A DNA stretch of 7,146 nucleotides, taken from positions 1 to 7,146 of the forward strand of contig CALINM010000122.1 in assembly GCA_938045315.1 (NCBI GenBank), given 5' to 3'. Origin of the DNA: an uncultured bacterium. Lineage in GTDB: Bacteria; CALINM01. Below the pieces are notes generated by a model. That model searched no databases. It was not told the DNA's origin and saw only the letters and a program-made list of their open reading frames with translations. A program made the translations under genes and the position numbers. Positions 1-7,146 of the stretch are shown in pieces; within the stretch, counting starts at the first letter, position 1, and every line of letters begins with the position of its first letter.

Positions 1-2
1 AT

Positions 3-734
3 ATACTTTTTAGAGATATTAGAACTGATGGGTTCAAGGAAGATTACTATAGATTAGCAAGTGAAATGGGTGTCAGATTTATTAGATTTGAACCCGAGAG
101 TAATTTAAATCCAGAAGTGGAAGAAATAATTAATGGAAATAAAAAAGAAATAGTTGTAAGGGTCTTTGATCAGGTATTACAAAAAAAATTAGAATTGAGA
201 GCAGATATTTTGGCTCTTGCTGCAGCTATCATTCCCAATGATGATGTTTTTGATGTTGCTGGCTTTTTTAAGGTCTCTACAAGTATAGATGGTTTTTTTA
301 AGGAAGCTCATGTAAAATTGAGACCAGTAGATTTTGGGACGGATGGTGTTTACCTTTGTGGTCTGGCACATTATCCAAAGTTTATTAGTGAATCTATAGG
401 TCAGGCCCTAGCATCGACAAGTAGAGCTGTTACGCTTCTTTCTAATGATACAATTTTTGCTTCCGGTTCTATATGTGATGTGGAAGAAAAAAAGTGTATT
501 GGGTGTGGTGCGTGTGAAGAAGTATGTGCCTATATGGCGATTGATTTATATAAAACTAGTAAGGGTATGAAAGCCAAAGTAAATCCAGTTCTTTGCAAAG
601 GTGATGGACTTTGTAATGCTGTGTGTCCAACGGGTGCAATACAGTTAAAACACTTTACAGACGATCAATTATCAAGTGAAATAGATAGCGTCTTTGAAAA
701 AAAAGAATCTGAGAACATTAGAAAGGTTGGATAA
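3..734 (+). CDS. hdrA: HdrA-like heterodisulfide reductase subunit A, C-terminal part (5' end outside window)
   Basis: The frame is open from the window edge, so the visible 243 residues are the C-terminal part of a larger protein. HdrA subunits are cytoplasmic FAD/iron-sulfur proteins that form the electron-bifurcating core of Hdr-type complexes. Family hallmarks seen are an RDIRT-x-GF-x-E-x-YY segment at the edge, EAH-x-KLRPVDF followed by TDGVYLCGLAHYPK, and a C-terminal ferredoxin-like domain. The first cluster motif is complete (Cys at fragment residues 165, 168, 171, 175). The second reads C-KGD-GL-C-NAV-CP (198, 201, 204, 208), with Asp where the second Cys is expected, so it may hold a 3Fe-4S or Asp-ligated cluster. 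The FAD-binding N-terminal half is not visible. The mvhD-like gene starts 62 bp downstream on the same strand, the usual partner arrangement. The in-frame ATG at 66 is internal, not the start. QmoA/QmoB-like proteins are relatives, but the C-terminal ferredoxin plus the MvhD neighbour favour HdrA. Confidence 0.9.
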   Translation: MLFRDIRTDGFKEDYYRLASEMGVRFIRFEPESNLNPEVEEIINGNKKEIVVRVFDQVLQKKLELRADILALAAAIIPNDDVFDVAGFFKVSTSIDGFFKEAHVKLRPVDFGTDGVYLCGLAHYPKFISESIGQALASTSRAVTLLSNDTIFASGSICDVEEKKCIGCGACEEVCAYMAIDLYKTSKGMKAKVNPVLCKGDGLCNAVCPTGAIQLKHFTDDQLSSEIDSVFEKKESENIRKVG

Positions 735-796
735 TATGTATATAGTTTATGAGGTTAAGTGATAAATAAGAATAAGATTAAAGAGTGGAGGTTTAC

Positions 797-1612
797 ATGA
801 ACATTAATTTTAAACCAAACATTGTTGGTTTTGTGTGTTACTGGTGAGGGTACGGAGCTGCAGATTTAGCTGGAGTTTCCAGACTACAATATACAAGTGA
901 AATTAGATTAATCAGGGTAATGTGTACTGGAAGGATTGATATGTCCTTCATAGCCCGTTCTTTTTATAATGGCGCGGATGGTGTTTTTATCGCTGGTTGC
1001 AGGTTAAATGAATGTAGTTATATAACTCATGGAAACTATTATGCTCTAAACATGACATTACTTTTTAAAAAGATTATGGAATATTTAGGAATAAGCCCAG
1101 AAAGAGTTCATATAGAGTTTATGACTTCCAGTGATGCGCAACATTTTGTTGAAACAGTTAATGATTTTACAGATAAAATAAGACTATTGGGTCCGTTGGG
1201 AGAAAGAGAAGGAATATCTGATGAAGAGATTAAAGCAAAGCTCTCAAAATTAATAAATCTTATCCCATATATTAAAATTGTAGAGAGGGATAGATTTAAA
1301 TTAAAGATTAATAATCCTGAGGAATGGGATAAAATTTTTACTATAGAACATGTAAGGGAACTATTTGATACCATCCCCTCATACTGGATTGATCCAGAAA
1401 AATGTGCTGCTTGTACTATATGCGCCCAAAGATGTCCAGTAGATGCCATAGAGGGTGGTAGAAATAAAATTCATGTAATAGATCAGGACAAGTGTATAAA
1501 ATGTGGCACATGCCTTTTAGTTTGTCCCACAAAGTTTAGTGCTGTAAAAAAACTTGTTGGCGAGCCAGTCCCTCCCCCCTTAGCAGAAGAAAAAAGGATT
1601 AAGGTTAGATAA
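797..1612 (+). CDS. mvhD: Selenocysteine-containing MvhD/FlpD-family iron-sulfur subunit fused to a 2x[4Fe-4S] ferredoxin domain
   Basis: This is a 271-residue protein if the in-frame TGA at 845-847 is decoded as selenocysteine. MvhD (FlpD) carries a [2Fe-2S] cluster and passes electrons from a hydrogenase or dehydrogenase to HdrA. The start at 797 has GGAGG at 787-791. Residues 14-17 read C-Y-W-U and are followed by GYGAADLAGVSRLQY, matching the family CNWC-x-Y-x-GAD-x-AG-x-SR motif with Sec replacing the second Cys. Family Cys residues follow at C43 (CTGR) and at C68 and C73 (AGC-x4-C-x-Y-x3-GN). The C-terminus adds two complete CxxCxxCxxxCP motifs (203/206/209/213 and 233/236/239/243). Codons on both sides of the TGA encode conserved family sequence in one frame, so a frameshift or true stop is unlikely. 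Sec is known in the VhuD homologue of Methanococcus species. The ATG at 920 is internal; starting there would remove the Sec motif. It lies 62 bp after hdrA, probably in one operon. Confidence 0.92.
867..886 (+). promoter_or_regulatory. Candidate bacterial SECIS hairpin for UGA recoding
   Basis: The RNA downstream of the in-frame TGA (845-847) can fold as UAGCUGG (867-873) pairing with CCAG-A-CUA (879-886). This gives seven base pairs with one bulged A at 883, closing a five-base loop AGUUU. Bacterial SECIS elements lie inside the coding region just after the UGA, present a small apical loop with a G in its first two positions, and place that loop roughly 16-37 nt from the UGA. Here 26 nt separate them and G is the second loop base. 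The fold was done by hand, and SelB binding is inferred. Confidence 0.65.
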
Positions 1613-1626
1613 AAAAATTATTTTTG

Positions 1627-1655
1627 TTGACAGTGGTATCTAAGAGGTCTATACT
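1627..1655 (+). promoter_or_regulatory. Sigma70-type promoter of the cold-shock gene
   Basis: A perfect -35 box TTGACA (1627-1632) and a -10 box TATACT (1650-1655) are separated by exactly 17 bp. The predicted transcription start near 1662 gives a leader of about 42 nt before the cold-shock gene. It begins 14 bp after the mvhD-like stop codon, so csp is transcribed independently. Confidence 0.85.
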
Positions 1656-1668
1656 GAAAACGTATCAT

Positions 1669-1680
1669 GCGGGTAACCGC
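1669..1680 (+). promoter_or_regulatory. Small GNRA-loop hairpin in the csp 5' leader
   Basis: GCGG (1669-1672) pairs with CCGC (1677-1680) around a GUAA tetraloop, a stable GNRA-type loop. It lies between the predicted transcription start and the Shine-Dalgarno sequence AGGAGG (1689-1694). A role in mRNA stability or temperature-dependent translation is plausible, as cold-shock leaders are often structured, but nothing in the sequence proves it. Confidence 0.4.
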
Positions 1681-1703
1681 GAAGTAAAAGGAGGAATTGC
1701 AGT

Positions 1704-1904
1704 ATGGCAGTAGGAAAAGTTAAGTGGTTTAATGAGAAAAAAGGCTTCGGCTTTATTTCTCAGGAGAATGGTCCAGATGTGTTTGTTCATTATTCAGCCA
1801 TTCAAACTGACGGTTTCAAAACCCTTAAAGAGGGCGACAGTGTTTCTTTTGAAATTACTGATGGTCCCAAGGGTCCACAAGCCACCAATGTTAAAAAAAG
1901 CTAA
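1704..1904 (+). CDS. CspA-family cold-shock protein
   Basis: This 66-residue single cold-shock domain protein is of normal length for the family. It is a small beta-barrel that binds single-stranded RNA or DNA and acts as an RNA chaperone. The RNA-binding motifs are RNP1 (K-GFGFI, residues 13-18) and RNP2 (VFVHY, 26-30), preceded by the typical GKVKWFN start at residues 4-10. AGGAGG at 1689-1694 sits 9 nt before the ATG. The gene has its own strong promoter and a strong terminator, so it is a single-gene unit. Whether it is cold-induced or a constitutive paralogue cannot be told from the sequence; such families usually have several members per genome. Confidence 0.97.
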   Translation: MAVGKVKWFNEKKGFGFISQENGPDVFVHYSAIQTDGFKTLKEGDSVSFEITDGPKGPQATNVKKS

Positions 1905-1925
1905 GCTTTTTTAACTGGACTTCAG

Positions 1926-1958
1926 AACCCTGTCCATTAAGGTGGACAGGGTTTTTTT
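1926..1958 (+). terminator. Rho-independent terminator of csp
   Basis: An 11-bp perfect stem, AACCCTGTCCA (1926-1936) with TGGACAGGGTT (1943-1953), closes a six-base loop and runs into seven T residues (1952-1958). It is one of the strongest intrinsic terminators in the window. It ends 11 nt before the xseA start codon. A second weaker inverted repeat, AAAAAAGC/GCTTTTTT (1894-1901 and 1905-1912), brackets the csp stop codon just upstream. Confidence 0.92.
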
Positions 1959-1969
1959 ATTTGTAGTTT

Positions 1970-3325
1970 ATGGATAATTTACATGTTTTTACCGTATCAG
2001 AAATAAACAGTATTATAAAAAATATTCTGGAAGAAGCCTTCCCTGAAATATGGGTTGAAGGTGAAATTTCAAATTTCAAAAATTATAATAATCACCTTTT
2101 TTTTACTCTAAAAGACGAAGAGAGTCAAATAAAAGCTGTTTTATTTAGAAGTTATACAAATTCTCTCAAATTTATGCCTAAAGATGGCATGAAAGTATTA
2201 GTAAGGGGTAAATTAACTCTTTATGAGGCAAGGGGTGAATATCAGCTTGTTGCAAATTATATGGAGCCTCTGGGAATTGGAATTTTAAAAATAAGATTTG
2301 AAGAATTGAAAAAAAAATTAGAAGAAAAAGGGTATTTTGATGAGGCCAGGAAAAAACCTATACCACTTTTCCCTCATAAAATTGGTATTATAACGTCAAC
2401 AAAGGGAGCAGTGATTAAAGATATGTTGAATATCTTGAAAAGAAGATTTTTTGGACTACATATTATCATCTTCCCAGTGAAGGTTCAGGGAGAAGGGGCA
2501 AAGGAAGAGATATCTGATGCTATAAATTTTGCGAATAAACATTTTAAAGATTTTCTTGATGTAATAATTTTAGCAAGAGGTGGTGGGAGTTTTGAAGATT
2601 TGTTTGCCTTTAATGAAGAAATTGTTGCTGATGCAATTTATTGTTCCCATATACCTATAATATCTGCAATAGGCCATGAGACGGATTTTACAATATCTGA
2701 TTTTGTAGCAGACTTAAGAGCACCTACACCATCAGCAGCAGCTGAATTGGTAGTAAATAGTAAGGATGTATTGGAGGATAGAATTTATAATCTTTTTTTA
2801 AGATGTAAAAGTAGCCTTTCTAAGAGAATACTGGAAATTAAGAAAAAAATTGATTATGAAAAAAGGAGCTTAAAATCATTTCTCCAGTCGATTAAAAGTA
2901 GTTCTGAGAAAATTTTATATTATGAAAGCAGAATTTCAAGGGCAGTTTTTGTAAAATTAAATAATGGGAAGCAAAAGATAGGAAACCTTTATAAGTTTTT
3001 TTGTCAGCTTTCTCCTCAGAAAAAATTGAAATTAAAAAGAGAAAAATTAATGAGATTAAAAAGTATTCTCATTAATTCCATAAAAAAAATAATTCAATTA
3101 AAGAAAATGCCTGTTTATAATTTTTCAGCCTCCCTTGATTCATTAAGCCCATTAAAAGTAATATCCAGGGGATACAGTATAACGAGAGAGGTTAAGACAG
3201 AGAGAATTATTAAAAATCCCGATGCTATTAATGTGGGGGATGAGATTTTGACTATTGTTCAATATGGTGAAATTATCAGTGTGGTAAAAAACAAAACAAA
3301 AAAAATTTCTAAAAAAAAATTCTAA
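1970..3325 (+). CDS. xseA: Exodeoxyribonuclease VII large subunit
   Basis: XseA is the catalytic subunit of exonuclease VII, which degrades single-stranded DNA from both ends in a complex with several copies of XseB. The 451-residue protein is of full length. The N-terminal OB-fold is recognisable from FTVSEIN and WVEGEISNFK through FTLKDE (about residues 7-50). The catalytic domain contains RGGGSFEDL (203-211), GHETD (235-239), D244 and D248, and APTPSAAAE (251-259). A long Lys/Glu-rich, probably coiled-coil, region spans about 265-375, and the conserved SPL-x4-RGYSI box lies near the C-terminus. The ATG at 1970 gives the standard N-terminus, and an in-frame TAG at 1964 excludes an earlier start. 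There is no Shine-Dalgarno sequence close to the ATG, and the csp terminator lies immediately upstream, so expression probably depends on read-through or an unseen promoter within csp. xseB is not adjacent. Confidence 0.97.
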   Translation: MDNLHVFTVSEINSIIKNILEEAFPEIWVEGEISNFKNYNNHLFFTLKDEESQIKAVLFRSYTNSLKFMPKDGMKVLVRGKLTLYEARGEYQLVANYMEPLGIGILKIRFEELKKKLEEKGYFDEARKKPIPLFPHKIGIITSTKGAVIKDMLNILKRRFFGLHIIIFPVKVQGEGAKEEISDAINFANKHFKDFLDVIILARGGGSFEDLFAFNEEIVADAIYCSHIPIISAIGHETDFTISDFVADLRAPTPSAAAELVVNSKDVLEDRIYNLFLRCKSSLSKRILEIKKKIDYEKRSLKSFLQSIKSSSEKILYYESRISRAVFVKLNNGKQKIGNLYKFFCQLSPQKKLKLKREKLMRLKSILINSIKKIIQLKKMPVYNFSASLDSLSPLKVISRGYSITREVKTERIIKNPDAINVGDEILTIVQYGEIISVVKNKTKKISKKKF

Positions 3326-3329
3326 CCCC

Positions 3330-3358
3330 TTGACAATAGAAAAATTAATGTTTAATTT
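3330..3358 (+). promoter_or_regulatory. Promoter of the groES-groEL operon
   Basis: TTGACA (3330-3335) is a perfect -35 box. With a 17-bp spacer the -10 box is TAATTT (3353-3358), which keeps the key first T, A and last T. It starts 5 bp after the xseA stop codon and abuts the CIRCE operator, so a bound repressor would cover the transcription start. Confidence 0.8.
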
Positions 3359-3359
3359 A

Positions 3360-3386
3360 TTAGCACTTAAAGCACGAAAGTGCTAA
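3360..3386 (+). promoter_or_regulatory. CIRCE operator (HrcA binding site)
   Basis: The inverted repeat TTAGCACTT, nine-base spacer, AAGTGCTAA (3360-3368 and 3378-3386) matches the CIRCE consensus TTAGCACTC-N9-GAGTGCTAA. The two deviations are complementary, so the 9-bp palindrome stays perfect. CIRCE is bound by the HrcA repressor, which depends on GroEL for activity, giving heat-inducible feedback control of groESL. hrcA itself is not in the window. Confidence 0.96.
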
Positions 3387-3413
3387 TAAAATCTAAAAAA
3401 GGAGTGAGGTGCT

Positions 3414-3707
3414 ATGAAAGTAAGACCACTGTATGACAAAGTGTTAGTAAAAAGGGTACAGGAAGAAGAAAAAACGAAAGGAGGGATTATAATCCCTGAT
3501 ACTGCGAAAGAAAAACCACAGGAGGGTGAGGTAATTGCTGTGGGACATGGAAGGATCCTTGAAAATGGTCAAAAAGTTCCCCTAGAGGTTAAGGAGGGAG
3601 ACAGGGTAATTTTTGGAAAGTATGCAGGTACAGAAATAAAAATTGATGGTGAAGAATACTTAATAATGAGAGAAGAAGATATTTTAGGCATAATTACAAA
3701 AAAATAA
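3414..3707 (+). CDS. groES: Co-chaperonin GroES
   Basis: This 97-residue Hsp10 forms the heptameric lid that caps the GroEL cavity in the cytoplasm. Family features are the N-terminal [13 protein letters not shown] strand, the mobile loop (about residues 17-34) carrying the hydrophobic GGIIIP segment (23-28) that docks on GroEL, and the C-terminal [13 protein letters not shown] strand. AAGGAG at 3399-3404, followed by a second GAGG, precedes the ATG at a suitable distance. It is first in a two-gene operon, 21 bp before groEL, under a CIRCE-controlled promoter. It ends in tandem stops (TAA TAA). Confidence 0.99.
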   Translation: MKVRPLYDKVLVKRVQEEEKTKGGIIIPDTAKEKPQEGEVIAVGHGRILENGQKVPLEVKEGDRVIFGKYAGTEIKIDGEEYLIMREEDILGIITKK

Positions 3708-3728
3708 TAAAAAAAGGAGGAATGATAA

Positions 3729-6050
<2,322 letters not shown>

Positions 6051-6070
6051 TTCAAGCAAAAAATATTGAG

Positions 6071-6142
6071 TGGGCGATACTGGATTCGAACCAGTGACTT
6101 CTACCGTGTGAAGGTAGCACTCTCCCTCTGAGTTAATCGCCC
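6071..6142 (-). tRNA. tRNA-Val (anticodon CAC)
   Basis: The minus strand folds as a complete 72-nt cloverleaf. The acceptor stem GGGCGAT pairs with ATCGCCC plus discriminator A. The D-stem is ACTC/GAGT with GG in the loop. The anticodon stem CTACC/GGTAG closes the seven-base loop TTCACAC, so the anticodon is CAC, reading the valine codon GTG. The T-stem ACTGG/CCAGT closes the loop TTCGAAT. CCA is not encoded (ACTC follows), so it must be added by CCA-adding enzyme. The gene has its own promoter immediately upstream, and six T residues (complement of 6058-6063) follow the 3' end. Confidence 0.97.
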
Positions 6143-6154
6143 GAAACTACTTTA

Positions 6155-6183
6155 ATTGTAATTACAAGCTTTGGTTATGTCAA
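6155..6183 (-). promoter_or_regulatory. Promoter of tRNA-Val
   Basis: On the minus strand TTGACA (complement of 6178-6183), a 17-bp spacer and TACAAT (complement of 6155-6160) form a near-consensus sigma70 promoter. Transcription should start only about six bases before the mature 5' end of the tRNA at 6142. It is back-to-back with the cytochrome promoter. Confidence 0.88.
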
Positions 6184-6217
6184 TCATTTTAGAGTCTGTG
6201 AAGAAAACTTAAATTGA

Positions 6218-6246
6218 TTGACAAGTAGGTGATTTACAAGTAAGAT
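6218..6246 (+). promoter_or_regulatory. Promoter of the cytochrome c3-resB unit
   Basis: TTGACA (6218-6223), a 17-bp spacer and TAAGAT (6241-6246) make a good sigma70-type promoter. It fires away from the tRNA promoter, with 34 bp between the two -35 boxes. A start near 6253 would give a leader of about 30 nt, just enough to include the extended ribosome binding site. Confidence 0.82.
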
Positions 6247-6266
6247 TAAAAATTAAATCTTTAATT

Positions 6267-6278
6267 AAAGGAGGTGAT
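6267..6278 (+). promoter_or_regulatory. Extended Shine-Dalgarno sequence of the cytochrome gene
   Basis: AAAGGAGGTGAT is complementary over all 12 bases to the 3' end of standard bacterial 16S rRNA, with 9 nt between GGAGG and the ATG. Other genes in the window match over only 5-8 bases. This suggests very efficient translation of the cytochrome. Confidence 0.85.
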
Positions 6279-6283
6279 AAACA

Positions 6284-6613
6284 ATGAAAAGGTTAGCGGG
6301 CATAGTAACAGTAGTTTTCGCATTAGTAATTATTACAAGTGGCGTTTATGCAGCTGCTAAGGATACTTATGAATTCAAGGGCGGTACATTTGGAAAGGTA
6401 ACATTTAATCACAAAGCCCATCAGGATATGGGAATAAGCTGTCAGAAGTGCCATCACAAAGATGAAGCGGGTAAGGAGCAAGTTTGCAGCACCTGCCATA
6501 CAAAGGATTCAAAAGTAAAAGCAAAAGAGGCCTTTCACAACAGCTGCAAGAAGTGTCATGAAGAAGGCAAGAAGGGACCAACCAAATGTGGAGATTGTCA
6601 TAAGAAAAAATAA
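6284..6613 (+). CDS. Small periplasmic tetraheme cytochrome c3 (class III family)
   Basis: The 109-residue precursor has a signal peptide: MKR, a hydrophobic core (about residues 5-19) and a probable cleavage after VYA (23). The mature protein would be about 86 residues. Four heme-binding CxxCH motifs are present: 53-57, 68-72, 88-92 and 102-106. Distal histidines for bis-His ligation match the c3 pattern: H43 and H46 in VTFNHKAH, H58 directly after the first heme motif (CHH), and H85 in FHNSC. Class III cytochromes shuttle electrons in the periplasm between hydrogenases or formate dehydrogenases and membrane complexes. It is shorter than classical c3 and resembles triheme c7 in loop length, but four motifs and four spare His support four hemes. 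It has a strong promoter and ribosome binding site, and resB follows 68 bp downstream, a sensible partner for heme attachment. Confidence 0.94.
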   Translation: MKRLAGIVTVVFALVIITSGVYAAAKDTYEFKGGTFGKVTFNHKAHQDMGISCQKCHHKDEAGKEQVCSTCHTKDSKVKAKEAFHNSCKKCHEEGKKGPTKCGDCHKKK

Positions 6614-6633
6614 ATTTTGTTGCTTGGGGTTGG

Positions 6634-6655
6634 GGGAGGGTGAAGTAACCCTCCC
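6634..6655 (+). other. Stable GC-rich hairpin between the cytochrome gene and resB, no T-run
   Basis: GGGAGGGT (6634-6641) pairs perfectly with ACCCTCCC (6648-6655) around a six-base loop GAAGTA. No T-run follows, so it is not a standard intrinsic terminator. It may protect the 3' end of an abundant cytochrome mRNA, attenuate transcription, or mark a processing site that lets the cytochrome be expressed above resB. Upstream Gs (from 6627) make the segment strikingly G-rich. Confidence 0.65.
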
Positions 6656-6681
6656 ATATGATTAAATTTTAAGGAGAATTA

Positions 6682-7146
6682 ATGGTTTCTAATAAAAAGT
6701 TTGATATATGGGAATTTCTGGCATCTATTAAATTAGCAGTTTTTTTACTGATAATTTTAGCTATAACATCAATAGTAGGTACAATTATTCCTCAAAACGC
6801 CAGTTATGAAGAATATCTCAATAATTATGGATACATGTTAACACAAATAATAGATTTGTTAGAACTTTATGATATGTATCATTCCTGGTGGTTTATATTT
6901 CTTCTTGCAGTTTTTACCCTTAATCTAATAGTATGTTCCACAAAAAGGTTAAAACCACTTCTAAAACAAATTAAAAATCCAAAGAGAATTTTAGATAATG
7001 AGTTAGAAAAATCACTTGGTTTAATTGATGTAATTAAAAAAAGAGGCAACTTAGATTTATGGTCAGAGGCGTTAAAAAAACTTTTATATCCAAAATTTGG
7101 TTCGCCCTACGAAGAAATATCTCAAGATGTTTATCTTTATTATGAT
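6682..7146 (+). CDS. resB: ResB-like cytochrome c biogenesis protein, N-terminal part (3' end outside window)
   Basis: The frame is open to the window edge, giving 155 residues. ResB (Ccs1) is a membrane protein of System II cytochrome c maturation that, with ResC/CcsA, brings heme to apocytochromes outside the cytoplasmic membrane. The N-terminus matches the family: SIKLAVFLLIILAITSIVG (15-33) is the first membrane segment, followed by GTIIPQN (33-39). DMYHSWWF (64-71) leads into a second membrane segment (about 69-86) ending in LNLIVCS. A soluble, probably periplasmic, domain then begins. AAGGAG at 6671-6676 lies 5 nt before the ATG. It is probably read from the cytochrome promoter through the intergenic hairpin. 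A ccsA/resC gene would be expected next but is outside the window. Confidence 0.93.
   Translation, partial: MVSNKKFDIWEFLASIKLAVFLLIILAITSIVGTIIPQNASYEEYLNNYGYMLTQIIDLLELYDMYHSWWFIFLLAVFTLNLIVCSTKRLKPLLKQIKNPKRILDNELEKSLGLIDVIKKRGNLDLWSEALKKLLYPKFGSPYEEISQDVYLYYD

Noticed and set aside
189-371. Minus-strand open frame inside hdrA, and a similar one at 1108-1449 inside the mvhD-like gene
   Set aside because: Both lie fully within well-supported genes on the other strand and resemble nothing.
845-847. TGA as a true stop, making the MvhD-like gene a pseudogene or giving a start at 920
   Set aside because: Conserved family sequence continues in the same frame on both sides, the TGA falls precisely on a redox Cys position, a SECIS-like hairpin follows, and a good ribosome binding site exists at 797 but not before 920.
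1611-1626. A/T-rich stretch after the mvhD-like gene as a terminator
   Set aside because: The AAAAAATTATTTTT-type symmetry has no GC stem; it is too weak to call.
6071-6092. tRNA 3' end as an integration attachment site
   Set aside because: No second copy of the tRNA 3' end is visible elsewhere in the window and no integrase is present.

Overview
This window looks like chromosomal DNA from an AT-rich (by eye roughly two-thirds A+T) anaerobic bacterium that respires or disposes of electrons through multiheme cytochromes. It carries an HdrA/MvhD electron-bifurcation module, a small periplasmic tetraheme cytochrome c3 and ResB of System II cytochrome c maturation, plus groESL under a CIRCE operator. 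This combination fits the sulfate-reducing or syntrophic Thermodesulfobacteriota (former Deltaproteobacteria) or a neighbouring anaerobic phylum. The assignment is an inference from gene content; no 16S gene is present.

Layout. Positions 3-734 hold the C-terminal part of an HdrA-like flavin/iron-sulfur subunit. Positions 797-1612 hold an MvhD/FlpD-type subunit whose reading frame is interrupted by a TGA at codon 17. That TGA lies exactly where the family has the second Cys of its CxWC motif, and a hairpin resembling a bacterial SECIS follows it, so I read the gene as an intact selenoprotein fused to a two-cluster ferredoxin domain. An ORF caller that treats TGA as stop would start it at 920 and lose its redox motif. 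Next comes a monocistronic cold-shock protein (1704-1904) with its own near-consensus promoter and a strong terminator. xseA (1970-3325) starts 11 nt after that terminator's T-run. The groES-groEL operon (3414-5348) has a promoter, a CIRCE operator and a terminator.

From 5345 to about 6050 the minus strand carries a decayed formylglycine-generating-enzyme/sulfatase-modifying (SUMF1) domain gene with several stops and frameshifts. Its recognisable homology begins about 20 nt from the 3' end of a minus-strand tRNA-Val(CAC) gene (6071-6142). Between that tRNA and the cytochrome gene lie two back-to-back sigma70-type promoters. The cytochrome gene (6284-6613) has a 12-nt ribosome binding site fully complementary to the 16S rRNA 3' end. 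It is followed by resB (6682 to the window edge), which probably takes part in maturing such cytochromes.

How they fit together. HdrA and selenoprotein MvhD would act in the cytoplasm to pass electrons between a hydrogenase or dehydrogenase, a flavin bifurcation site and ferredoxin or disulfide acceptors. The cytochrome c3 handles electrons in the periplasm, and ResB supports its heme attachment. groESL, csp and xseA are housekeeping. All seven complete ordinary genes end in TAA, so TGA is not used as a stop by any intact gene here, which agrees with TGA being read as selenocysteine. The most notable items are the selenocysteine MvhD with its SECIS-like hairpin, and the Cys-to-Asp change in the second ferredoxin cluster motif of the adjacent HdrA.
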